40,964 bases of DNA, taken from contig DSCJ01000126.1 of the NCBI GenBank assembly GCA_011049175.1, forward strand, positions 1 through 40,964, written 5' to 3'. Within the stretch, counting starts at the first letter, position 1, and each line of letters begins with the position of its first letter. The notes under the pieces were generated by a model that did no database searches, had not been told where the DNA came from, and saw only the letters and a list, made by a program, of their open reading frames with translations. Below are positions 24,874-32,594 of this stretch, in pieces. Made by a program: the position numbers and the translations under genes. Origin of the DNA: Bacteroidota bacterium (GTDB taxonomy: Bacteria; Bacteroidota; Bacteroidia; Bacteroidales; VadinHA17).

Positions 24874-26580
24874 ATGCAAAATCCTCTTTTCATACCGGTA
24901 TCCGTACTGCTGGCTTTCACCTTCGCCTGTACACCGCAAAGTAAACAGCATGAACCGAAGGGAGTAACCTCCGGCCGGGCCATGGTGGTAACCGCCCATC
25001 CGCTGGCTTCTGCCGCGGGTGTATCCGTTCTCGGAAAAGGAGGCAATGCGGTGGATGCGGCCGTGACAGTTGAGCTGTGCCTGGCCGTTTGTTATCCGAA
25101 TGCGGGGAATATTGCCGGAGGGGGTTTCATGGTGATCAGAATGCACGACGGAACCGCCGTGAGCCTCGATTACAGGGAAAAAGCCCCCATGCGGGCTTCA
25201 CGTGATATGTACCTCGATTCCCTGGGAAATGTCATTCAGGGTTCCAGCCTGCATGGGCACAGGGCCTGCGGGGTGCCTGGTACCGTTGCCGGGCTTTTCG
25301 AGGCCCACCGCAGGTACGGTATGCTTCCCTGGGATGAGCTGGTGGCTCCGGCTGTGCGAATGGCCTCGGAAGGGTTTCCTCTTACGGAAATACAGGCCGC
25401 TGATCTGAACCGCGCCGGAAGCAGACTCCTCAGAATAAACGGACGTAAAACCGCCCTGACGGGTAAAGGTTTGTGGCATGCGGGCGACACCCTGGTGCAG
25501 CCCGAACTGGCCCTTACCCTGGAAAGGATCAGAGATATGGGGAGGGATGGTTTTTACCGGGGTGAAACAGCCCGGCTGATCATGGAAGAAATGGAACGGG
25601 GGAAAGGACTGATCAGTAACGCCGATTTGGATGCATACGAACCGGTATGGAGAACGCCGGTTACAGGCATGTACCGCGGATACCGGATCATTTCCATGCC
25701 GCCACCTTCCAGCGGCGGGGTGGGGCTGCTTCAGATGCTTGCCATGGTCGAACCTTTTGACCTGGGGAAAATGGGATGGAACCGCCCCGATGCCGTGCAT
25801 GTGATGGTGGAATCGGCACGGCGCATGTATGCCGACAGAGCTGCCTATCTCGGTGATCCGGAATTTGTGGAAATTCCGGTGGAAGGATTACTGAACCGGG
25901 ATTACCTGAAAGACAGAATGGCCGGTTTCAACATGCGGCAGGCAGGAAATTCTTCTCAATTCGGGGAAGGCGACCCTTCAGCCTGGGAAAGTGAAGAAAC
26001 CACCCATTACTCCATTGTCGATCCCATGGGCAACGCCCTGGCAGGTACCACCACCCTCAACGGATCGTACGGTTCGGGTGTGATCGTAAAGGGTGGAGGC
26101 TTCCTGCTGAACAACCAGATGGACGATTTCAGTATCAAACCCGGTTTTCCCAATCTATACGGACTGGTAGGAGGGGAGGCCAACGCCATTGCACCCGGAA
26201 AACGAATGCTCAGTTCCATGACCCCCACGGTGGTGGAAAAAGAGGGAAAACTGTTCATGGTCCTGGGAAGCCCCGGAGGCTCGACCATTATTACCAGCGT
26301 TTTCCAGGTTCTGATCAACGTGATCGACCATCACATGAGCATGCAACAGGCAGTGGAAGCGGGCAGGTTCCACCACCAGTGGCTTCCGGATACCCTCTAC
26401 TGCGAAAACCGGGCCCTTGACCGTACCTGCCTTCGTACACTGACAAAGAAGGGACACCATGTGAGGCGCCGGGGCGCCATAGGCAGGGTGGATGCTGTGC
26501 TGGTGTGGCCCGGAGGTATACTGGAAGGGGGGGCCGACCCGCGGGGAGATGATACGGCCATGGGTTTGGAGCCCAGATAA
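24874..26580 (+). CDS. ggt: Gamma-glutamyltransferase, lipoprotein type
   Basis: The 568-residue N-terminal-nucleophile hydrolase cleaves gamma-glutamyl bonds (glutathione and conjugates) outside the cytoplasm. Substrate Arg101 is in DYREKAP. The autoprocessing site is before Thr376 in EETTHYSIVD, where Thr376 becomes the nucleophile of the small subunit. SSMTPTVV and GSPGGSTIITSVFQVLINVID are the usual small-subunit motifs. I use ATG 24874: MQNPLFIPVSVLLAFTFAC is a signal ending at Cys19, a likely lipid anchor. The codons upstream in frame from 24832 are leader translation. It is divergent from the BNR gene. Confidence 0.94.
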   Translation: MQNPLFIPVSVLLAFTFACTPQSKQHEPKGVTSGRAMVVTAHPLASAAGVSVLGKGGNAVDAAVTVELCLAVCYPNAGNIAGGGFMVIRMHDGTAVSLDYREKAPMRASRDMYLDSLGNVIQGSSLHGHRACGVPGTVAGLFEAHRRYGMLPWDELVAPAVRMASEGFPLTEIQAADLNRAGSRLLRINGRKTALTGKGLWHAGDTLVQPELALTLERIRDMGRDGFYRGETARLIMEEMERGKGLISNADLDAYEPVWRTPVTGMYRGYRIISMPPPSSGGVGLLQMLAMVEPFDLGKMGWNRPDAVHVMVESARRMYADRAAYLGDPEFVEIPVEGLLNRDYLKDRMAGFNMRQAGNSSQFGEGDPSAWESEETTHYSIVDPMGNALAGTTTLNGSYGSGVIVKGGGFLLNNQMDDFSIKPGFPNLYGLVGGEANAIAPGKRMLSSMTPTVVEKEGKLFMVLGSPGGSTIITSVFQVLINVIDHHMSMQQAVEAGRFHHQWLPDTLYCENRALDRTCLRTLTKKGHHVRRRGAIGRVDAVLVWPGGILEGGADPRGDDTAMGLEPR

Positions 26581-26614
26581 ATAGTTTGAAAGGCAGATTT
26601 TATGAAAGTGCTAT

Positions 26615-26622
26615 TATATTTG
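26615..26622 (+). promoter_or_regulatory. -7 box (TATATTTG) before the M48 protease
   Basis: An exact TAnnTTTG match 55 bases before the ATG at 26678. A TTTG at 26585-26588 is 26 bp upstream, too far for a standard -33 box. Confidence 0.4.
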
Positions 26623-26677
26623 ATGAAAAGTAAATGAAAATTGTCTTTTTTTTGAGTACTTTGCTTAATATGAACAG

Positions 26678-27499
26678 ATGAACTATATGAAAGGTGTCTT
26701 TTTTAAAGGAGCCTTGCTTGTCCTGTTTTCCGGAATACTCTGGCAATGCAGCACGGTACCCTTTACGGGAAGGAAACAGGTGAATTTACTGCCCGAGTCG
26801 GAAATGGTTTCCATGGGGATAAGTAATTACCGGGCATTTCTTGATACCACTCCGGTGGTAACCCGTGGGACCGAACAGGCACTGGTGAAAAAGGTGGGTG
26901 GAAAAATCGCCGCTGCTGTTGAAAACTTTTTTCAGGATAACCAACAAAACGACCGTTTGCAGTATTTTGACTGGGAGTTTCAACTGGTAGAGGATGAAGT
27001 GCCCAACGCCTGGTGTATGCCCGGTGGGAAAGTGGTTTTTTACACCGGTATCCTTCCGTATTGCAGGGACGAAGAAGGCATGGCGGTGGTAATGGGCCAT
27101 GAGATAGCACATGCCGTGGCCAGGCATGGGAACGAACGGATGAGCCAGGCTTTGCTGGTACAGATGGGGGGCATTGCCCTGTCGGTAGCCATCGATCAGA
27201 AACCCGAAGAAACCAAACAATGGTTTATGGCCGCTTACGGCATTACAAGCTCACTGGGCGTGATATTGCCTTATTCACGTGCTCACGAAACCGAAGCCGA
27301 TCAACTGGGACTGATCTTTATGACCATGGCAGGCTACCATCCGGAGTCGGCCATTGATTTCTGGGAAAGACTGGCTGCTGCCGGGGGCCGGAAACCTCCG
27401 GAATTTCTGAGTACCCATCCGTCCGATGAAAAAAGGATCAGGGATATGAAGGCTTTTCTGCCCAAAGCAAGGAAATACCAACCTGTTCATTCCGAATGA
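26678..27499 (+). CDS. M48-family metalloprotease lipoprotein
   Basis: The 273-residue zinc protease has HEIAH at 141-145 (VVMGHEIAHAVARHG) and the third zinc ligand Glu204 in HETEADQLG, all intact. The signal ends in LWQC with Cys24 as lipid anchor, followed by the family opening TVPFTGRKQVNLLPESEM. A C-terminal FLSTHPSDEKRI motif is also typical. It resembles E. coli LoiP/YcaL and BepA, which act in outer-membrane protein quality control, but it lacks the TPR tail of BepA. An in-frame ATG at 26687 is an equally good start. It follows ggt by 97 bp with its own promoter box. Confidence 0.93.
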   Translation: MNYMKGVFFKGALLVLFSGILWQCSTVPFTGRKQVNLLPESEMVSMGISNYRAFLDTTPVVTRGTEQALVKKVGGKIAAAVENFFQDNQQNDRLQYFDWEFQLVEDEVPNAWCMPGGKVVFYTGILPYCRDEEGMAVVMGHEIAHAVARHGNERMSQALLVQMGGIALSVAIDQKPEETKQWFMAAYGITSSLGVILPYSRAHETEADQLGLIFMTMAGYHPESAIDFWERLAAAGGRKPPEFLSTHPSDEKRIRDMKAFLPKARKYQPVHSE

Positions 27500-27709
27500 A
27501 ATCGGCCGGAAAGATGAAGGCTGCCGAACACATAACAAACCGCTTCCCGTGGCCGGGAATATGCCTGTTGATGCAGGGTGGAAAATTTTTTTTATTGAAG
27601 AAAATTAATACATTTATGCTGAACTATTCAGGGCAAAATGCAGAGCCGGATGAAAAGACAGAGTTATGATTCAGGAATTTATACAACAAGTCATTATATC
27701 TAATAATCC
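27500..27709 (+). other. Intergenic region, no gene seen
   Basis: The 210 bases hold no convincing gene or strong hairpin. TACATTTA at 27609-27616 is a 7-of-8 match to the -7 box and may start transcription of the following gene. Confidence 0.35.
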
Positions 27710-28873
27710 ATGAAAAGATCGGTTGTCATTCTGATTGTTATCCTGGTGATCCTTCTGATCCTCCCTGCCTATAGTTTTTTTAAATGGGCGTTCCAGCCAA
27801 AGAAACCGCTTAATGTGCTGGTTATTGACAAAACAGTACCGGATCTGGAAAAAGAGGAACATCGTTCATTTTTCTGGATACTGAATCAAAACCGGTTCGT
27901 CAATAAAGAATCCAACAACGGGTATAGCTTCAGGAAAGATTATTTCGGCTTTATACCCCAGAAGCCGCTGCGAAATAAAATGTATGATATTGCCCGGGTT
28001 AGACTATCGGAGATCATCAACCTGGCGGAACAAAATGACGTGATTTATGTAACCGATACCTATGGGGTGTATTTCAATGACTGGTACCGCGGGATAAACC
28101 GCAGCCGGCGGTCGCGTATGATCTACGGTGGCCTGAACAACAGCGATTACCTGTTGCTGAAAGAGATGCACGACAGGAACAAGCTGGTGATTGCCGAATA
28201 CAATACCCTGGGACACCCCACGCCACCACTGGAAAGAAACAAGTTGGAAGACCTGCTGGATGTCAACTGGTCGGAATGGTCGGGAAAATATTTTTTCAGC
28301 CTCGATACCATCAAAAACCCGGATTTTCCCAAATGGATACTGGAGCTGTACCGAGAACAATACCACAAAAGCTGGGATTTTACACGCTCAGGCATTGTCT
28401 TTGTAAAAAACGACGACCGGGTGGTAGTGCTCGAGAACCAGACCCACCTCGATTTCGATGCTCCCTATATCATCACACCGCATGAATACATGGAAAAATA
28501 TGAACTGCCCTATAAAATTGCCTATTCCCACTGGTTTGAGATCATAGAGACCGATGACAACGATGTGGTTAGCTGGTTCAGGATCTATCCCAACGAACTG
28601 GGCGATTCCATTATGGTAGCCAACATCATTCCTGATGTATTCCCGGCTGTGGTGAAAGGACCCGGAGAGCAGAATTACTATTATTTTGCAGCCGATTTTG
28701 CCCAGAATCCCATCGGGATGTTCTCTGCCCGTTTCAACGGATTTGAAAAGCTGAATTTTATCAATATCCGTACTGATTACAAATCCACACACAACTTTTT
28801 CTGGAAATACTACAATCCCCTGATGCGTAATATTCTGGAAGAGTACTGGGAGAAAACCTATTCCGGAGAATGA
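27710..28873 (+). CDS. Membrane-anchored protein of unknown function
   Basis: The 387-residue protein has one N-terminal membrane helix (about 4-24, VVILIVILVILLILPAYSFF) preceded by Lys-Arg. The large C-terminal part should therefore be periplasmic. The first folded stretch (LNVLVIDKTVPD, then DVIYVTDTYGVYFNDWY and LVIAEYNTLGHPTPP) alternates hydrophobic strands and helices like a GATase/Rossmann-like or carbohydrate-active fold. The second half is beta-rich with many aromatic residues. I recognise no family. A terminator 33 bp after its stop separates it from the Hpt operon, but it is the same-strand neighbour and might serve the same surface glycan. Confidence 0.75.
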   Translation: MKRSVVILIVILVILLILPAYSFFKWAFQPKKPLNVLVIDKTVPDLEKEEHRSFFWILNQNRFVNKESNNGYSFRKDYFGFIPQKPLRNKMYDIARVRLSEIINLAEQNDVIYVTDTYGVYFNDWYRGINRSRRSRMIYGGLNNSDYLLLKEMHDRNKLVIAEYNTLGHPTPPLERNKLEDLLDVNWSEWSGKYFFSLDTIKNPDFPKWILELYREQYHKSWDFTRSGIVFVKNDDRVVVLENQTHLDFDAPYIITPHEYMEKYELPYKIAYSHWFEIIETDDNDVVSWFRIYPNELGDSIMVANIIPDVFPAVVKGPGEQNYYYFAADFAQNPIGMFSARFNGFEKLNFINIRTDYKSTHNFFWKYYNPLMRNILEEYWEKTYSGE

Positions 28874-28906
28874 ATGTAGGGTGTGGTTCAATCTGATCAT
28901 TCACGG

Positions 28907-28937
28907 ATCCATTTTATATCGTTAAAATGGATTTTTC
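28907..28937 (+). terminator. Rho-independent terminator
   Basis: ATCCATTTTA (28907-28916) and TAAAATGGAT (28923-28932) pair perfectly around TATCGT and are followed by TTTTC. It ends the gene at 27710 and leaves the following Hpt operon to its own promoter, for which I see no consensus box. Confidence 0.75.
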
Positions 28938-28977
28938 TTATATGAAAACAGGCTGGTTTTTAGTATAGTATTATTTT

Positions 28978-29346
28978 ATGTCTTTGCCCAGAAAATCAAG
29001 AAAAGGTTATTATGATCTGAAATATGTATTGCAGGTTGCCGGAACCGATGAAGGGTTTGTACTGGAAATGGTGAAATATTTTGTTCAGAATACGCCGGTG
29101 GTTCTGCAGCGATTGAAAAAATACTGCCGGGAAGAAAACTGGAACGACCTGGCTGCCGAAGCACACAAATTTGCACCGGGCCTGAGCTTTCTGGGCATAA
29201 CAGTCCTGGAAGAAAAGATCAGGCGGGTGGAAGATTGTGCCACGGAAGGGGCACGGCATGAATCCCTTCCCCGGCTGGTGGAAGAGATCGATAAAACGGG
29301 AAACGAAGTGGTAAACGTGCTAAAGCAGGATTTTTCTCTGGAATGA
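28978..29346 (+). CDS. Hpt phosphotransfer protein
   Basis: The 122-residue, all-helical protein matches the histidine phosphotransfer domain. FVLEMVKYFVQNTPVVLQRLKKYC is followed by WNDLAAEAHKFAPGLSFLG. His63 is the expected phospho-acceptor, but the usual HxLKGSS context is replaced by HKFAPGLS. It is first in a five-gene operon and overlaps the receiver gene by 4 bp (ATGA), so the two are made together. It should carry a phosphoryl group from a hybrid kinase encoded elsewhere to that receiver, or drain it. No kinase lies in the window. Confidence 0.82.
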   Translation: MSLPRKSRKGYYDLKYVLQVAGTDEGFVLEMVKYFVQNTPVVLQRLKKYCREENWNDLAAEAHKFAPGLSFLGITVLEEKIRRVEDCATEGARHESLPRLVEEIDKTGNEVVNVLKQDFSLE

Positions 29347-29720
29347 ATAAACCTGTCAACATACTGATCTGTGAGGATGATTACCTCACCCTCAAAGCTC
29401 TGGAACATACCCTGAAGCATGCAGGGTATTCCATTATGCTGGCCAAAGACGGGAAAGAAGCCAGAGAACTGCTCAGCCGGGGGAATATCCAGGTATTGCT
29501 TACGGATATTCATGTGCCCTATTTCAGCGGCCTGGAACTGATCCGGTATGTGAGGGAAGAACTCAACAGCCCGATCCCTGTCCTGGTTCTTTCCCGTGTG
29601 GGACTGGAAGACACCATCATGCATGCATTCGAACTGGGCGCCAATGATTACATTACCAAACCCTTCAATCCCGGCGATCTTTTGCTGCGCCTGAAGAAGA
29701 TGATGTCACAGGAAAAATGA
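29343..29720 (+). CDS. Single-domain response regulator, partner of Hpt
   Basis: The 125-residue receiver has acidic EDD at 11-13, phospho-acceptor Asp55 (LLTDIHVPYFSG), Ser84 in the Thr/Ser position and Lys106 (YITKPF). There is no DNA-binding or enzymatic output domain. It overlaps Hpt by 4 bp at the start and the YaiO gene by 4 bp (ATGA) at the end. Such tight coupling suggests it acts on the protein machine encoded downstream, for example on the cytoplasmic HEAT domain or the glycosyltransferase, rather than on DNA. That target is inference. Confidence 0.9.
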   Translation: MNKPVNILICEDDYLTLKALEHTLKHAGYSIMLAKDGKEARELLSRGNIQVLLTDIHVPYFSGLELIRYVREELNSPIPVLVLSRVGLEDTIMHAFELGANDYITKPFNPGDLLLRLKKMMSQEK

Positions 29721-30985
29721 GATGGAATCCAGCTAACATTCTCCTGCCGTTTTTACTGACCGTTGCCTTTTCCCCGGGGGAAGTAAAGGCCGGCCGGTTT
29801 ACACACGGCGATCCCGACAGCCTGTTCTTCCTGGCCAGAGAGCTCGCTTTTCAGGGGGAATACAGCCTTTCCAGGGATTGCTGCTACCGGCTGATCGACA
29901 GCTTCCCCGGCTATACCGATGCCTATATCCTGGCCGGCAATACCTGGGCCTGGGAAGAGAAATTCGATTCGGCCCGTTACTGGATAAAGGAAGCGCTTCG
30001 TATTGATCCCGGCCGCACCGATGCCATTGAGGCCCTTGCCCGGGTGGAATACTGGGCGGGGGCTCCCGGCGAAGCGCTGCCGGCCATTGAGAAAGGCCTG
30101 GAAATCCATCCCCGGCGCCCCGATCTCCTGTATCAGAAAGCTCTGGTGTATTTCCGTGAAGGGAAACGGAAAGAGACCCGGACGGTTCTGAATGCCCTGG
30201 CCGATACGGTACCGCAATATCCCGGCGCTGACAGCCTGTACCGGCTGGCACGTGCAGTGGTTTTCCCCTCGTCTTTTACGGCCGAATACTATTATGATCA
30301 TTTCAGCCGGCCATACGTGAGGAACTGGCATATTCTCTCCCTGGCAGTGGACGGGGAGACAGGCAACAGCCGGTTCACCCTGAAGCTGAACAACGGCTAC
30401 CTGGCACGAAGGGAGGAAAATTTCGGGGAGAATACGGAAAAGCAGCTGGAACTGGATGCCTATCCATCCCTGGGAAAGAAAAGCTACCTGTATCTCAACG
30501 CGGGAATTTCACCCGGGAAGTTTTTCCCCCGTTACCGGGCAGGTGGGGAATGGTTTTACACCATTCCGCACGATATGGTAGTTTCGGCAGGCTTTCGGTA
30601 CCTGAAGTGGGCCGACGGTTTTCTGTTCTATACAGGATCGCTCGAAAAGTATGCCGGCAATTACTGGCTGGCCCTGCGTCCCTATGTGTTTCACAAACCC
30701 TACGGCTGGTCGTCGGCCTGGTTTCTCACAGCCCGCCGCTACCTGGGCAATGAGGAACAGTACCTCCAGGTAATGGCCGGAACCGGAACTTCACCCGATG
30801 AACCCATGCTGGCATCATCCGACCTGGACAGGCTCCGTACCGCGGTATTCCGGGCAGGCGGCCAGTGCCGGCTGGCAGGGAACTGGAGGATACATCTCCT
30901 GGCAGGCTATTCAAGGGAAGAATTTACCGACGGGGAAAAACGAAACCGGTACGACCTGAGGCTGGGGTTGAGATATCATTTTTAG
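29717..30985 (+). CDS. TPR plus YaiO-type outer-membrane beta-barrel protein
   Basis: The 422-residue protein begins with a signal peptide (ILLPFLLTVAFSPGEVKAG). About four TPR units follow at 30-175 (DSLFFLARELAFQGEYSLSR, DAYILAGNTWAWEEKFDSAR, DAIEALARVEYWAGAPGEAL, DLLYQKALVYFREGKRKETR). From about 190 it alternates aromatic-rich beta strands and ends LRLGLRYHF, as in the YaiO outer-membrane barrel family. TPR plus barrel is the layout of the exporters PgaA and BcsC, only smaller. In this operon it is best read as the outer-membrane part of a glycan export system. The start overlaps the receiver gene, and the stop overlaps a strong SD for the next gene. Confidence 0.88.
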   Translation: MRWNPANILLPFLLTVAFSPGEVKAGRFTHGDPDSLFFLARELAFQGEYSLSRDCCYRLIDSFPGYTDAYILAGNTWAWEEKFDSARYWIKEALRIDPGRTDAIEALARVEYWAGAPGEALPAIEKGLEIHPRRPDLLYQKALVYFREGKRKETRTVLNALADTVPQYPGADSLYRLARAVVFPSSFTAEYYYDHFSRPYVRNWHILSLAVDGETGNSRFTLKLNNGYLARREENFGENTEKQLELDAYPSLGKKSYLYLNAGISPGKFFPRYRAGGEWFYTIPHDMVVSAGFRYLKWADGFLFYTGSLEKYAGNYWLALRPYVFHKPYGWSSAWFLTARRYLGNEEQYLQVMAGTGTSPDEPMLASSDLDRLRTAVFRAGGQCRLAGNWRIHLLAGYSREEFTDGEKRNRYDLRLGLRYHF

Positions 30986-30989
30986 GAGG
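30984..30989 (+). promoter_or_regulatory. Unusually strong Shine-Dalgarno (AGGAGG)
   Basis: AGGAGG overlaps the TAG stop of the YaiO gene and lies 9 bases before the ATG at 30999. Perfect SD sequences are rare in Bacteroidota, so it stands out and suggests coupled or boosted translation of the SPOR/HEAT protein. Confidence 0.6.
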
Positions 30990-30998
30990 TTTTACAGC

Positions 30999-32594
30999 AT
31001 GAGGAAACAGGTTGTCGCCATATTGTTCCTGATCCTTTTTCAGGGATATTCCCTTCCGGAAAGGGAACCACAGGTAGCTGACACCCTGCTTACTTCCGGT
31101 CATCCCGTTTTCCTGGTCCGGATCTCTTCCCGGAAGGAAAAATTGCCGGCAGGTTTTGTGGCCCGGCATTTTGGCCTGGACCGGCCTGTTTTTACCGAGT
31201 TTCGCGACCGGCACTACCGGTATTATACAGGCCCCTTTCCCGGCCTCGAAGAAGCCGAAGCATTTATCGATTCCCTGGGCGTTGACGATGCCTTTGCAGT
31301 GGTTTTCCTGAGAGGAACCCGGGTGACCCGCTCGGGAAGACCCATCCCGGGAATGACCCGGGGAACGTGGATCTATCCGCCCGACAGTACCGCACCGGCT
31401 CCGGATACTGTCATTTCCGTTGTGGAAGAGGAACCGGCGGCCGCCGATACGGTGGCGGCTGAGACCCTGCCATCCCGTCCCGCACCGGAAGGAAACCGGC
31501 TCAGAAAGTTCATTGCCAAACGCGATTACGGCCGTTCCACCCTGTTTGTGCTGATCCTGTACGGGGTGATTATCTATTCCATCTTTACCATGATGATCCT
31601 GCTGGTGGTGATCCTGATCAACCGGAACCGGAACGAGCGGCTGGCCAGGATAGAAGAAGACCTGAAGGAAAAATACCAGCGGGTGCTGATGAATTACCTG
31701 TTCGATCAGGAACTACCGGAAGGAGTGCCACTGCGGCTGCAGAAAATCGCTTCCAATTCATTCAAACGTAAAATCCTGATCGACCAGATGATCGACCTGA
31801 GTGTGAACCTGAGGGGAGAAGCCGCCGAAAAATTGCGCGACCTGTACATTCGCACCGAATTGCACCACGATTCGATCAGGAAAGCCAGGAGCCGCCGCTG
31901 GCATATCAAAGTCAAAGGCTTCAGGGAACTGGCTTTTATGGATATCCGCGACGCCAACGATGAGATCATCCGCTGCCTGCACTCCCGGAACGATATCCTC
32001 CGGATGGAGGCACAGCTGGCGCTGGTGAAGCTGGGCGACGAACATCCCTACGAATTCCTGGATTACCTGAAAATGCCTTTTTCCGTGTGGGAACAGATGA
32101 CCGTGCATGAGATGCTGATCCACCATGAACTCAATCCTCCGCCTTTCAGCCGCTGGCTTCGTTCATCCAACACCTCGATCGTGATCTTTTCACTGAAAAT
32201 GATCGCCATTTTCAAACAGGAAGATGCCTACCCCCTGATCATCGAGCTGCTCGACCACACCGACCCCGAGGTGAGGAAAACAGCCATCCGTGTGCTGGGG
32301 GATGTGAAATACCGGGAAGCCATTCTTCCCCTGAAACGAATGTACAAACAGGAACCCTATGAAAATTGCCTGGAAATTATTAAAGCCATGGGCAAGATGC
32401 CCGATCAGATGGTGCTGAAGTTCCTTCAGCTGGTGATCGACCGGGAAGACGACGTTCAGCTTCAGATCGAGGCCGCCAAGGCTATTCACCAGATGGGACC
32501 GGTGGGTGAGGATACCCTGGAAAAAATGATGCATTCCGATTACAAGAATTACCAGATCATTATCAAACACGTGCTGGACAAACGCATTTTCTGA
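30999..32594 (+). CDS. SPOR-like / transmembrane / HEAT-repeat protein
   Basis: The 531-residue protein has four parts. A signal peptide is at 1-18. A SPOR-like domain lies at about 36-106 (HPVFLVRISS, then YRYYTGPFPGLEEAEAFIDSLG and AFAVVFLRG). A Pro/acidic linker runs to 165. A single membrane helix at 181-207 is followed by NRNRNERLAR (positive, cytoplasmic), a helical region and HEAT repeats at about 300-531 (for example HTDPEVRKTAIRVLGDVKYREAILPL). It should span from peptidoglycan to cytoplasm. The upstream phosphorelay and the GT2 gene, which starts inside its stop codon (TGATG), suggest that it scaffolds or gates the synthase. The SPOR assignment is by pattern, not by search. Confidence 0.82.
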   Translation: MRKQVVAILFLILFQGYSLPEREPQVADTLLTSGHPVFLVRISSRKEKLPAGFVARHFGLDRPVFTEFRDRHYRYYTGPFPGLEEAEAFIDSLGVDDAFAVVFLRGTRVTRSGRPIPGMTRGTWIYPPDSTAPAPDTVISVVEEEPAAADTVAAETLPSRPAPEGNRLRKFIAKRDYGRSTLFVLILYGVIIYSIFTMMILLVVILINRNRNERLARIEEDLKEKYQRVLMNYLFDQELPEGVPLRLQKIASNSFKRKILIDQMIDLSVNLRGEAAEKLRDLYIRTELHHDSIRKARSRRWHIKVKGFRELAFMDIRDANDEIIRCLHSRNDILRMEAQLALVKLGDEHPYEFLDYLKMPFSVWEQMTVHEMLIHHELNPPPFSRWLRSSNTSIVIFSLKMIAIFKQEDAYPLIIELLDHTDPEVRKTAIRVLGDVKYREAILPLKRMYKQEPYENCLEIIKAMGKMPDQMVLKFLQLVIDREDDVQLQIEAAKAIHQMGPVGEDTLEKMMHSDYKNYQIIIKHVLDKRIF

